DNA from: Empedobacter brevis_A
GTDB lineage: Bacteria; Bacteroidota; Bacteroidia; Flavobacteriales; Weeksellaceae
DNA: 64,000 nucleotides
Assembly: GCF_965118635.1 (NCBI RefSeq)
Contig: NZ_CBCPHV010000006.1
Location: 62,001 to 126,000, forward strand
Reading direction: 5' to 3'
The notes beneath the pieces were generated by a model. That model was not told where the DNA came from. It did no database searches and saw nothing but the letters and a program-made list of their open reading frames with translations. How positions within the stretch are numbered: the stretch's first letter is position 1; each line of letters begins with the position of its first letter. This document shows positions 17,679-25,946 of this stretch, in pieces. The position numbers and the translations under genes were made by a program.

Positions 17679-17706
17679 ACATTTAGTACTTATTTAAGTA
17701 CATTTA
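17679..17706. promoter_or_regulatory. candidate operator between esterase and AraC genes
   Basis: An inverted repeat GTACTTATTTAAGTAC (17686-17701, seven-base arms) is flanked and overlapped by a direct repeat of TACATTTA 20 bp apart. It lies in the divergent gap directly before the AraC start, as expected for a self-regulated AraC site. Confidence 0.5.
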
Positions 17707-17710
17707 CACG

Positions 17711-18541
17711 ATGGCAAAAGAGAATATTTATCAATCACTCGAAGTATTTTATGAAAAAGTAGATGAATGTCCACTTCGTGATAGACAGTATAATTTTTTT
17801 GAAATGATATATGTGATTTCTGGAACAGGATATCACGCTGTGAATGGAAATAGATTTGCTTATTTTCAAGGCGATTTATTTCTTTTAGCTCCTAATGATT
17901 GTCATGAATTTGATGTAAATGGCATTTGCGAATTTATGGTTATTCGTTTTGGAGAGCAGTATATTAATCATCATCAATTCAAAAATAGAGGACATATATC
18001 TTGTTTATTGTATTACACTTCTCATTTGGCAGGATCTATAATCCTTAATGCAGATGATAAAATAATGGTGGCTTCTTTGATAAATAATTTACGAATGATT
18101 ATTGAACATCAAAGTTTGTATGTAGAAGAATTAATACATCATTTGGTTAATGCTATTATTGTTATTGTGGCTAAAAATATAGCGATTATCAATCCAAAAG
18201 AAATTTCATTAACAACAGACATTCGTTTGATGCAAATATTAGATTATATACAAACAAATATTTGTAAACCAGAAGTATTAAAAATTAGTGTAATCGCAGA
18301 AAAGTTTGGTTTTTCACCTAATTATCTCGGACATTATTTTCGAAAACAATGCAATGAATCAATCCAACAATATATATCTTCTTGTCGAATAAGATTAATA
18401 GAACATCGATTACGATTTAGTGATAAACGCGTGCATGAAATAGCTGACGAATTTGGATTTACAGATGAAAGCCATATCAATAAGTTTTTTAAAAGATATC
18501 ATGGAGTAAGTTTAAAGAAATATAAAATGAATTTGCAATGA
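17711..18541 (+). CDS. AraC-family transcriptional regulator, divergent from esterase operon
   Basis: A 276-residue regulator. An N-terminal cupin-like AraC ligand domain (FFEMIYVISGTGYHAVNG, QGDLFLLAPNDCHEF) precedes a C-terminal double HTH (KISVIAEKFGFSPNYLGHYF; VHEIADEFGFTDESHINKFF). It is divergent from the esterase/quinone-reductase pair and most simply controls it. The 87-nt gap carries a palindrome and direct repeats that could be its binding site. The ligand is unknown. Confidence 0.9.
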   Translation: MAKENIYQSLEVFYEKVDECPLRDRQYNFFEMIYVISGTGYHAVNGNRFAYFQGDLFLLAPNDCHEFDVNGICEFMVIRFGEQYINHHQFKNRGHISCLLYYTSHLAGSIILNADDKIMVASLINNLRMIIEHQSLYVEELIHHLVNAIIVIVAKNIAIINPKEISLTTDIRLMQILDYIQTNICKPEVLKISVIAEKFGFSPNYLGHYFRKQCNESIQQYISSCRIRLIEHRLRFSDKRVHEIADEFGFTDESHINKFFKRYHGVSLKKYKMNLQ

Positions 18542-18862
18542 ACCAATTAAGTTTAGCTTTCTTATATTCATTTGATTGGTATTGAATTTTAATAACTCAT
18601 ACTATTTTAAAGATTATAAAAATAATTGAAAGAGTTTACAACAAAAGAAAGAAAGTTGCGTTTTCTGAATAATAAAAAGCTATTGTATAATTTAATCAAC
18701 AAAAAATAATTTATAACAATGTAGCTTTGCTTTCTACTACAACTGCATTTGTCTACCGACTATTAATGTTTTAATCTACTCAATGATAATTGGAACAAGT
18801 TGGTATGTAAACTTTTTCTAGAAAACTTAGCTCATAAACAACCCTATACTATAAAATTAATT
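18542..18862. other. 320-bp gap without a recognisable gene
   Basis: A/T-rich; no coding frame or RNA structure stands out. It should contain the promoter of the lipoprotein gene. An in-frame alternative start for that gene at 18800 lies in the right part. Confidence 0.4.
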
Positions 18863-19471
18863 ATGAAATATTTATTATTAATACCAAGTGTATTTATTCT
18901 TTTCTCATGTAGTAACAACGATGACGATTCGATAACTGTAAAACCTGTAATTCCAGAAAAGCCTGATCCAGAAATTGAAAGTAAAGAAATTTATACCTAT
19001 TCGGATACATTTACTATTCTAGATCAAAAGTATTATAAAGGTAAAAATGGAAATGAATATCCATCAGAAGCAGATGATTTTTTCAAAAAACAATGGTTTC
19101 CTTATGAAAATCCTTCTATAAAGACGATCGAGTTAAAAAAAGATTCGATTATTATAAATGAAAATCTTTCGATCGAAAAGCACAAATACACGAAAGATGG
19201 AAATAATATCTTAATAGAATATGGGACTAAAAAAATTGTTTTGGGATATCAAGATCAAGCTAAAAAATCTTTAAAGATCTTTAAAAACTATCAAACTTAT
19301 AGCTTAATTGATAAGGAAACTGGAGCATCATTATATTCAAAAATACATAACTATGGTAAAGTAAGTTACAACGATATTTTTCCTTTAGTAGTTGCTTCTC
19401 CAAAAGAGTTAACATTAGAAGGTGAATTTGTTTTTTGGAGTAATATTGAATATCAGTTTAATAAAAAATAG
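18863..19471 (+). CDS. hypothetical lipoprotein
   Basis: I chose the ATG at 18863 because it begins a proper lipoprotein signal peptide, MKYLLLIPSVFILFSCSNND, with lipobox F-S-C; the longer frame from 18800 would bury it. The mature 202-residue protein has an acidic, proline-rich tether (NNDDDS, PEKPDPEIES), then a Lys/Tyr-rich domain probably of beta type. The family is not recognised. It is monocistronic with a clear terminator. The acidic Asp run after the cysteine resembles surface-export signals known in Bacteroidota lipoproteins, so it may face outward. Confidence 0.75.
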   Translation: MKYLLLIPSVFILFSCSNNDDDSITVKPVIPEKPDPEIESKEIYTYSDTFTILDQKYYKGKNGNEYPSEADDFFKKQWFPYENPSIKTIELKKDSIIINENLSIEKHKYTKDGNNILIEYGTKKIVLGYQDQAKKSLKIFKNYQTYSLIDKETGASLYSKIHNYGKVSYNDIFPLVVASPKELTLEGEFVFWSNIEYQFNKK

Positions 19472-19528
19472 ACGTTAAATTAATTTTAGAACGATAAATA
19501 ACTAATAAATAAAAATTAATATCTTATA

Positions 19529-19562
19529 AAAATAGCTCGATATAATATCGAGCTATTTTTAT
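19529..19562. terminator. terminator after lipoprotein gene
   Basis: AAATAGCTCGATA pairs with TATCGAGCTATTT around a short TAA loop. It lies between convergent genes and probably acts in both directions. Confidence 0.9.
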
Positions 19563-19614
19563 ATGGTAGAAACTGTATTTGTTTCTAGTATTAAAGAGAA
19601 TTTTTATAGAGTAA

Positions 19615-20598
19615 TTATTTATACAATTGACTAGGAGATATGCCAAATTTCTTTTTAAAAGCAGAAGAAAAATGGCGCTGGTTTTTGTATCCAACCAAAT
19701 GAGCTATTTCACTAATTGTAAAACGTTGTTCGGTAAGTAAGTTTTTAGCATATTCCATTTTTTCGTTTGACCAAAAAGAAAATACAGAGGTTCCAAAAAT
19801 TTCTTTAAACCCTTTTTTCAATATAAATTCGTTTGTCCCAGCTTCATGCGCCAAATCAATCAAAGAATAAGAGCTATTCAAATTATTGACGATAAAATCT
19901 CGCACAACATATATTTTATCAATATCCTTCCTTTTCAACGTTCCTTTATATGGCGATTCGGTATGAAATTGTTCCAATTGAAGCAATAACAACTCAATTA
20001 CTTTTGCTTCTAAAAACATGCGCTTAAACAATCCTTGTTTCTCACAATATATAATTTGTTCTAAAATCTGATACATTTGATGAGTAATTTGATGATGTTG
20101 TTCTTGAAGCAAACTTGAACTTCCTTTTTCGATTGCATTTTTGAATTTATGAAACAATTGACTTTCGTAAGGTAAAAATCGGTTAAAAAATTCTTTACTT
20201 AGGTTGATTTCACAACATTGAAAATGATCACTTTTCCATTGCATTTTCCCGCATAAACCATTTGTATAAATAAGATTGTGAGTATGCGAGTCAAAACTAA
20301 TGTTTCGGTCAAATTTAGATGTTTGTGCAGTATTTTTTCCTTTTAATGCAAAGTGCATTTCAATTGTTTCAAAATCAGTTTCAAAACCCAATAGCAATTT
20401 ATGAGATAAATGCATATCCCCAAATCCAATATGAACTCCATCGAAAGAAATTTCTCGATAAAAACCTTTTCCTATAAAGGAATTCAAATACGTTGTAGTT
20501 TCTTTTAGAGCATTTTTATCAATGTCTAAATAAGAATCAGCATATTCTTTTTCAACTAAGGTTTGGTTGTTTTTAACGTCGTATAATCGTAAAGCCAT
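19615..20598 (-). CDS. AraC-family transcriptional regulator
   Basis: A 327-residue protein from the ATG at 20598; a TTG at 20604 is less likely. The N-terminal 200 residues are of the type found in Bacteroidota AraC regulators (HIGFGDMHLSHKLLLGFETDFETIEMHFALKG). The C-terminal double HTH is clear (SLIDLAHEAGTNEFILKKGFK; FTISEIAHLVGYKNQRHFSS) and ends in the standard KKFGISPSQLYK. It is divergent from the six-helix membrane protein 133 bp away, which may be its target. Confidence 0.9.
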   Translation of the reverse strand: MALRLYDVKNNQTLVEKEYADSYLDIDKNALKETTTYLNSFIGKGFYREISFDGVHIGFGDMHLSHKLLLGFETDFETIEMHFALKGKNTAQTSKFDRNISFDSHTHNLIYTNGLCGKMQWKSDHFQCCEINLSKEFFNRFLPYESQLFHKFKNAIEKGSSSLLQEQHHQITHQMYQILEQIIYCEKQGLFKRMFLEAKVIELLLLQLEQFHTESPYKGTLKRKDIDKIYVVRDFIVNNLNSSYSLIDLAHEAGTNEFILKKGFKEIFGTSVFSFWSNEKMEYAKNLLTEQRFTISEIAHLVGYKNQRHFSSAFKKKFGISPSQLYK

Positions 20599-20731
20599 GA
20601 TCAATTTTTTGCGGACTTTTTAATCCTTTTTTGAAACATTGTGACAGAATTTTCCACCTACATTTGTCAAATGTAATAATTATTTAGAATTATTCTTAAT
20701 AATAAAATATCTGTTATATAAATTAGTAAAC

Positions 20732-21466
20732 ATGAAATATTCAACTAAAATTAAATGGTCTTTTATCGCTGCAATTATAGCATCAATACTTTGGGTAATT
20801 GGAGATATTTTGATTGTAGGATTCAATACAAATCCTGCTGATTATCCTTTGTTATCAGAAACATATGCACAACAACTCGATTCAAGCTTGGCTATATTAA
20901 TGGTAGAAGGATCATCGCAACGTTTAATGCTTGGAGCTTTGATTGCTTCTATGTCTGCATTTTTATTTTTACCAGGAATCTGGTTGTCGTTTCAGTTTTT
21001 CAAAAATAAAACAAAACCTTATGCATGGTTAACTTACTTTATTTTAATTATTAGTGTTGTTTTAATGCCTTTGGGACATGCTGTTTTTTATTTTAATGGA
21101 GAAATATTTAAAGCCATTTTGCATACTGATGCAGCAGCTCATCCTTATCTAATTGGATTAGCAGCAGATTTTACAAAAGTACTTTATATAACATGGGGAA
21201 CAGCTATTATTGTATTATTACTAGGCTGGCTGTTATTTTCTATAATGGTGTTTTTAGGAAAAACCAGTTTGCCAAGATGGGCGGGATTTATATCTCCAGT
21301 TTTTCTAACATTGTATCAAATGCCAATAAAATTAGCCTTACCAGATTCTTTGTTAAAAGCTTGGATAAGCGCAGCCGGATTTAATCTTTCTTATTTAATT
21401 TTCTTTGTTCTATTCTTCATATTATTTAAAAAATTATTGCTTCAAGAAAAAGAAGAAATGAACTAA
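20732..21466 (+). CDS. integral membrane protein, DUF6796-like
   Basis: A 244-residue protein with about six or seven hydrophobic segments: WSFIAAIIASILWVIGDILIV, LGALIASMSAFLFLPGIWL, WLTYFILIISVVLMPLGHAV, TAIIVLLLGWLLFSIMVF, and two near the C terminus. The G-D-I-L and G-H-A motifs in the membrane recall a Bacteroidota family of unknown function (DUF6796 is my recollection, unchecked). It is divergent from an AraC gene. No catalytic or transport motif is visible. Confidence 0.75.
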   Translation: MKYSTKIKWSFIAAIIASILWVIGDILIVGFNTNPADYPLLSETYAQQLDSSLAILMVEGSSQRLMLGALIASMSAFLFLPGIWLSFQFFKNKTKPYAWLTYFILIISVVLMPLGHAVFYFNGEIFKAILHTDAAAHPYLIGLAADFTKVLYITWGTAIIVLLLGWLLFSIMVFLGKTSLPRWAGFISPVFLTLYQMPIKLALPDSLLKAWISAAGFNLSYLIFFVLFFILFKKLLLQEKEEMN

Positions 21467-21532
21467 TACAATGCTATTTCATTTCGAAAAAAACTATACA
21501 GCATTTACACTAACTTACAACCAATTTTTAAT

Positions 21533-21570
21533 AACAGCTGTTTGCATTCCTATGTAAATGGCTGTTTTTG
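21533..21570 (+). terminator. terminator of the membrane-protein gene
   Basis: AACAGC..TTTGCA pairs with TGTAAA..GCTGTT with one mismatch and a T-run after. It is imperfect but well placed. Confidence 0.6.
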
Positions 21571-21602
21571 TAGAGAAACCATTTATAAATTATATGATGA
21601 GG

Positions 21603-22337
21603 TTATTTCATCATCATTCTTGCTAATTTTTTCAATTCTCCATACGAGTTTCGGTTGTTATAGAATTGACTTTTTTCTAATCTCTGCAAATGCTTCGCAA
21701 TCACATTCACGTTTTGGTTACCTTTTATCATTATGAAAATTACATGTAAATACATTAAATATTCATGTCTTAACCATCTTGTATTGAGATCTAAAGGATC
21801 CCATTCTCGCCATACAACATGTTCAATAGTTCTGAAAATCTGAAAATCTTCTGTTGTTTTGATTAACTCTTTTAATTTGTTCTCATAACGAAATATTGTA
21901 AAACCAGATTCTAAATCATAAATGATAAAGTGATTTTCTGAACAATATTGTCCAGCAGTATTCGCTAACTGAATAAAATCGTAACATGTTTTTACATCAA
22001 AAATTGCTTTATTTTCTAAAATGTCATTTGTGAAATAGGCGATTTTTTCAGCTAAACGTAAATAATATTCTATAGAATTATCTTTATTTTTGATTCTGTA
22101 TTTGGCAATTTCAAAAGCTTGTTGTTTAGCTTTGTACCAACTATTTTCATCATCAATAATTTGGATTAAGTCAGAGATAACTTGAGGAGTAGTTTTGATG
22201 TAAAAATCAAAATAGGTTAAAATTAGTGCAAACCAAGAAGGTTTTAAGTGATTTGGAACATTATCAAAGAGTAGTTTGCATTCTAATTTGTTATCGAGGA
22301 ATTCTAAATTTATTGTATTTATTTTTTTCAATAACAA
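21603..22337 (-). CDS. hypothetical protein, TTG start
   Basis: A 244-residue cytosolic protein, Lys/Asn/Ile-rich and mostly helical, with no recognised domain; WREWDPLDLNTRWLRHEYLMYLH is its most distinctive part. An in-frame stop directly precedes a TTG at 22337, with a second TTG at 22331, and no ATG occurs before residue 180, so translation must use TTG. It starts 11 nt after the stop of the next upstream gene (22349-22639), so the two are probably co-expressed. The function is unknown. Confidence 0.65.
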   Translation of the reverse strand: MLLKKINTINLEFLDNKLECKLLFDNVPNHLKPSWFALILTYFDFYIKTTPQVISDLIQIIDDENSWYKAKQQAFEIAKYRIKNKDNSIEYYLRLAEKIAYFTNDILENKAIFDVKTCYDFIQLANTAGQYCSENHFIIYDLESGFTIFRYENKLKELIKTTEDFQIFRTIEHVVWREWDPLDLNTRWLRHEYLMYLHVIFIMIKGNQNVNVIAKHLQRLEKSQFYNNRNSYGELKKLARMMMK

Positions 22338-22348
22338 TTATTCTTTCG

Positions 22349-22639
22349 TTAATCTAAACATTCAAAGTTAAAGTTCATAAAAGTGTAATCATCACTTGTT
22401 GAAGAAAAGGTAATTTCAGATGTATGATCAGTCATTAAAGGAGAAGTTCTCAATAGATTTTCTAATTCTTCATTGGTTAAATCTTTAATGTCATTTTTGT
22501 AAAAAATCAAAGAAGAAGCTTGAATAGCGTTGTAAACCCAAATTTGATAAACACAGTCAAATTCATCGAATTTTGCTTCAATAGTTGTTAAAATAGTTGT
22601 TTCACTATCAGTTGGAAGATTTTGAAATTTTTTATTCAT
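22349..22639 (-). CDS. small hypothetical protein
   Basis: A 96-residue acidic protein without signal peptide: an N-terminal NLPTDSETTILTTIEAKFDEF and a C-terminal SSTSDDYTFMNFNFECLD. No family recognised. It lies 10 nt after the stop of the deoxyribonucleotidase-like gene and 11 nt before the next gene, so the three minus-strand genes 23114->21603 look like one operon. Small acidic proteins in such clusters are sometimes immunity or inhibitor proteins, but nothing here proves it. Confidence 0.6.
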   Translation of the reverse strand: MNKKFQNLPTDSETTILTTIEAKFDEFDCVYQIWVYNAIQASSLIFYKNDIKDLTNEELENLLRTSPLMTDHTSEITFSSTSDDYTFMNFNFECLD

Positions 22640-22649
22640 ATTATTATAT

Positions 22650-23114
22650 TTAGTTTCTATTTTTAATTAATTCATCTAATACACTTTGCCAAGTTGGATA
22701 TTGATCAGAGAAAATGTGAATGTGTTTACCTTTAAATTCTGCTGCACCATTTTTAAGTCGATCATCAATTAAATAATCACCGATTAATTGTTCTTTATGA
22801 TGCGTTAAAATTAATTTTTTAAACATTGTAGGCATATATTTCTCAACCCATAATCTCTTTTGTGACCATGAATGCACATTGTGCCAAGGAGCGGTAGATA
22901 GAATATATACATCATAATATTTCTCTAATTCAGCAATTGATTCTAATGCATGAGGAATTGGTTTGGAATTGATAAAAATAGTTTCGGAATCATCTATAAT
23001 ATCTGTTTTTTCTTTATAAATCTTTGAGGTTTCTGCAAGTTCTATGTGCATTTGATCAATTAAGTCAACAATAACACCATCAAGATCAATGTAAACTACT
23101 TTTTTTTCTGTCAT
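22650..23114 (-). CDS. 5'(3')-deoxyribonucleotidase-like HAD hydrolase
   Basis: A 154-residue HAD-superfamily phosphatase of the NT5C type, expected to dephosphorylate nucleoside monophosphates. HAD motif I is YIDLDGVIVD (nucleophile D-x-D-G-V), motif II is YILSTAPW, and motif IV is GDYLIDDRLKNGA. I place the start at 23114 (MTEKKVVYIDLDG); a frame from 23174 would add 20 residues before the catalytic strand. It heads the three-gene cluster with two unknown genes. Confidence 0.85.
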   Translation of the reverse strand: MTEKKVVYIDLDGVIVDLIDQMHIELAETSKIYKEKTDIIDDSETIFINSKPIPHALESIAELEKYYDVYILSTAPWHNVHSWSQKRLWVEKYMPTMFKKLILTHHKEQLIGDYLIDDRLKNGAAEFKGKHIHIFSDQYPTWQSVLDELIKNRN

Positions 23115-23441
23115 AATTAATTTTGTTTTGTTAAATTTTATACTCAAATATATATTATTTAAACGACTAAACATGTCGTTATGAAATTTTATTCAATAAA
23201 ATATAAAAGAAAATAATATTTGTATAAATAGATTAGTATTTTAGATATGTTGTTATATTGAAACAAGTTTTTTACAAATGAAGTTACCAGAGATTAGCCT
23301 AAAATTATTATTCCTTACTTATGTATAAAATTATAAATGCGAGTGGAAGTAGTAAATATTTAATTTTTGTGGATAAGTAAGTAAATTAAAAAAAACATAA
23401 CCTTATGAAAAGAAAAAATTGAGATTCGTCTATTTTATTTT
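23115..23441. other. 330-bp gap
   Basis: Very A/T-rich, with no reading frame or hairpin that I can support. The left end should hold the promoter for the minus-strand nucleotidase cluster. Confidence 0.4.
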
Positions 23442-23588
23442 TTATAAAGTTGCTCCATTTCCATTCAAATTACCTTTTGTATCTATTGAAAAATAGTAGG
23501 TAGATTTTCGAAGAATATCATCGTTTTGTTGAGAGAATGTATAAAGACTTAACGTAATTAAAAGAAAGAAAATATATTTTTTTATCAT
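23442..23588 (-). CDS. short secreted peptide or truncated gene
   Basis: A 48-codon frame begins with a good Sec signal peptide (MIKKYIFFLLITLSLYTFSQ) followed by 28 residues (QNDDILRKSTYYFSIDTKGN...) and a stop. The signal plus a beta-like start suggests the 5' part of a longer secreted protein whose remainder is lost, or a genuine small exported peptide. It is 71 bp after the stop of the next minus-strand secreted gene upstream. Nothing in the sequence decides between the two. Confidence 0.4.
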   Translation of the reverse strand: MIKKYIFFLLITLSLYTFSQQNDDILRKSTYYFSIDTKGNLNGNGATL

Positions 23589-23659
23589 AATTATTCAATT
23601 CGTTTATACATTCAAAATTTATGTGATGAGGTAATCCACCTATTAAAGTTTTATTATGT

Positions 23660-24154
23660 TTATTTCCATTCTATCTTTAGATCTCGAAATTCGATTGTTT
23701 TGTAATCATTTAGAATATCAGAAGAGTAATTGAATTTGAATAATTTAAAGAACTGAGTGTTTGTAGGAACTTTGACTAAAATAGGTTGTATTTTTTTTGG
23801 AACATTTGTACTAAAAGTATTACTTCCAAGTGAATTTAAACCTTTAGTTTCTGCAAAATCTTGTTTTTTGTATTCATCGCCTTCTAAATCTATTGTTGTA
23901 AAATCCCACATTGAGATAGATTTATTGACATCTTTGTTATTGACTAATATTGTAAAAGTAACAGTTTGTTGTTTTGTGTCTCCTTGAATTTTGGTAATTG
24001 TAAATTCAGTATTATCAAATTCCGTTTTGTATTCGGCTGTGTTGATATGTAGGATTTGTTTTAAATAATCGTTTTCTTTTTTAATTTCTTCACAGTTTTG
24101 TGCAAAAATGGCATAACTAAAAAAGAATGAACATAGTAATAATTTGTGTTTCAT
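23660..24154 (-). CDS. secreted hypothetical protein
   Basis: A 164-residue protein with signal peptide MKHKLLLCSFFFSYAIFAQ cut after A-Q. The mature part starts with a Cys and a short coiled segment (NCEEIKKENDYLKQI), then a beta-rich domain (EFTITKIQGDTKQQTVTFTI, TQFFKLFKFNYSS). It resembles small Bacteroidota periplasmic beta-sandwich proteins, but the family is not recognised. It follows repeat copy A and the next minus-strand secreted gene, so it may be one cassette in the array discussed in the findings. Confidence 0.65.
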   Translation of the reverse strand: MKHKLLLCSFFFSYAIFAQNCEEIKKENDYLKQILHINTAEYKTEFDNTEFTITKIQGDTKQQTVTFTILVNNKDVNKSISMWDFTTIDLEGDEYKKQDFAETKGLNSLGSNTFSTNVPKKIQPILVKVPTNTQFFKLFKFNYSSDILNDYKTIEFRDLKIEWK

Positions 24155-24210
24155 AGGATATATGGATTTTGTTGATTGAAATATCTAAAAAATATTTCGT
24201 AATAAAGTAT

Positions 24211-24344
24211 GGTTTTACATAAAATGTAACATTATTTTTCTTTCTCTTATTTTATAAAGTTATATTATTTCATGTAAAAAAATAATAAAGCAACTAAAAT
24301 GTGAATTTGTACCTAAAATTAGAGTTACGCAACAGTTAGCAAAG
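24211..24344 (-). repeat. cassette-end repeat, copy A (diverged)
   Basis: This copy carries the GGTTTTACATAAAA left end and TACCTAAAATTAGAGTTACG then CAACAGTTAGC at the right. The middle is diverged from the other copies. Read on the minus strand it begins 14 nt after the stop of the gene 24358-25107. Confidence 0.6.
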
Positions 24345-24357
24345 TTTTATGACGTTT

Positions 24358-25107
24358 CTATATAAATTCTCTTTCTGCAATTAATGTTTTTTTATCATTA
24401 ACAATTAAAAATTTTTTGGTCCACAAACAATCAGAATTATATTCGTATTCAAAAAATTCTTGCTTATGTTTACTTTTTGCTCCAATCATTATAATAGGGT
24501 ATTCTTTTTCAGGAATTGATTTTCGTTTGATTGATTTAATATTTTTACATTTATCGTAAGTAAATTCTTCCACATCTATATTCTCAACTCCATCCAAGAT
24601 TAATGTTTTTTTTGAACTTGAAATATTTCCTAAATTATCGTAATTATATTCTATTGTCCAACCTTTAGTCCCATTTGATGTTTTGTATGAATTTGATACA
24701 TTTTTTAAAAGTTGATTGTTTTTATTGTAAAAATATTTCGAGTTACTATCTTCAATTTTTAGGTTGTTCTGATTGTATGTTGCATTTAATGGGATAGTGT
24801 CCATTTTCTTGCCATGATTAATATTGAATGTTATTATTTCATATTTTAGATTAGAATTTTCATCGTAAATCAATTTTAGTTCTGATCTAAGTTCATCATT
24901 AAAAAATGATTTGAAAATATCAACTTTTCCATTTTTTAATACGTATTCAAACTTCCAATAATCTTTTCTACCAGAATGTATTTGTTCAATTACCGAACTG
25001 TATTTTTTCAAATTTGTGTTTTCTTCTAAAGTTCTAGAAAAAAATTGAGCATTAACTAAATTGCTTAATAACAAAGTGATGATTAAAATAAAAAAGTTTT
25101 TTTTCAA
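24358..25107 (-). CDS. secreted hypothetical protein with YD/RHS-like strands
   Basis: A 249-residue protein with signal peptide KKNFFILIITLLLSNLVNAQ. The mature region has repeated short strands such as KYEIITFN, SKYFYNKNNQLLKN, TIEYNYDNLGNISSSKKT, IDVEEFTYDKCKNIKSI; the YNYDNLGNI style recalls RHS/YD repeat or MORN-like secreted proteins. The codon preceding Lys-Lys is TTG, with no ATG, so it uses TTG or its ATG has mutated. Cassette-end repeats lie on both sides. The function is unknown. Confidence 0.65.
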   Translation of the reverse strand: MKKNFFILIITLLLSNLVNAQFFSRTLEENTNLKKYSSVIEQIHSGRKDYWKFEYVLKNGKVDIFKSFFNDELRSELKLIYDENSNLKYEIITFNINHGKKMDTIPLNATYNQNNLKIEDSNSKYFYNKNNQLLKNVSNSYKTSNGTKGWTIEYNYDNLGNISSSKKTLILDGVENIDVEEFTYDKCKNIKSIKRKSIPEKEYPIIMIGAKSKHKQEFFEYEYNSDCLWTKKFLIVNDKKTLIAEREFI

Positions 25108-25182
25108 TGTATTGGGTTTAGAATGTTGTACGACATGTTAATTACGAAGTAAAATATATGAAAGCTTTTTTGCAAAAAAAAA

Positions 25183-25285
25183 CATGGTTTCACTTAGAAA
25201 TAAAAACCTCAATAAATCGCTTTTTAAAGATGTTATTATTTGTACTATTTTGTGTTTTGTATCAGTTACCTATGTAAGCTGTAGT
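25183..25285 (-). repeat. cassette-end repeat, copy B
   Basis: It runs from GGTTTCACTTAG to GTAACTGAT-type sequence; read on the minus strand it starts 2 nt after the stop of the MORN pseudogene. It contains AATAACATC, TTTAAAAAGCGATTTATT and GAGGTTTTT in the same order as copies C-E. An extra tail to 25128 carries GTCGTACAAC. Confidence 0.75.
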
Positions 25286-25286
25286 T

Positions 25287-25772
25287 TTATTTTATTTGGT
25301 TACCATTTTTATATGTTTGAATAATTTTTTCTTTACCATCTTCATTGTACATTTCCCAAACACCATCATAAACTCCGTTTTTCCAATTTCCAATTCCTCT
25401 TAATTGACCATTTTCATACCAATATTTATGAGTTCCATTAGGTTTTCCATCTATAAATTCTCCTTAACGAGCCTTATTACCATTCGAATACCAATATTCC
25501 CAGAATCCATTTTCTTTAAAATTTTCAATTTTTCCTGAGGAAGCTAATTTTCCATTTAAATAGTAAGCTTTCTTAATACCATTAGTAATTGGTTTAAATT
25601 CTAAATTTTGAGATTGATTTTCATTTAAATTAGAACTATTTTCAATGAAATCAGCTTTTGAGATTAAAGTGTCACCAATGTAAATATCATATTCGTCTAA
25701 ATTGATATTTTGAGAATAAGCATTAATAAAAGTAAAAAATGATATGATAATGCTATAAAATATTTTATTCAC
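25287..25772 (-). pseudogene. secreted MORN-repeat (YwqK-like) gene interrupted by an in-frame TAA
   Basis: The frame starts with GTG at 25772 and a signal peptide ending AYSQ, runs to a TAA at 25464-25466, and then continues open in the same frame to a TAA at 25287-25289. The part after the internal stop (GEFIDGKPNGTHKYWYENGQ, GVYDGVWEMYNEDGKEK) is a direct continuation of the MORN-type repeats before it (NGKLASSGKIENFKENGFWEYW). So one base substitution, for example AAA or GAA to TAA, splits an otherwise intact 161-codon gene. MORN/YwqK proteins in this phylum are usually extracellular or associated with toxin immunity. Confidence 0.85.
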
Positions 25773-25878
25773 AACGATTTTTATAAGATTACAGTTAATA
25801 TTTTTTTACAAAGACTAATATACAAAAACCTTTATAAAAATACGTTATTGTATAATTAACCTCAAAATATATGGATTT

Positions 25879-25946
25879 AGGAGTTTCCTGAAAAAACAAA
25901 AACCTCCGTAAAATAGCTTTTGAAGATATTATTATTTATACTAGCG
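25879..25946 (-). repeat. cassette-end repeat, copy C (partial)
   Basis: It shares AACAAAAACCTC, AAAATAGCTTTT, GAAGATATTATTATTTATAC with the other copies but lacks the right-hand CAACAG part. Read on the minus strand it directly abuts the stop codon of the NYN-domain gene. Confidence 0.65.
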
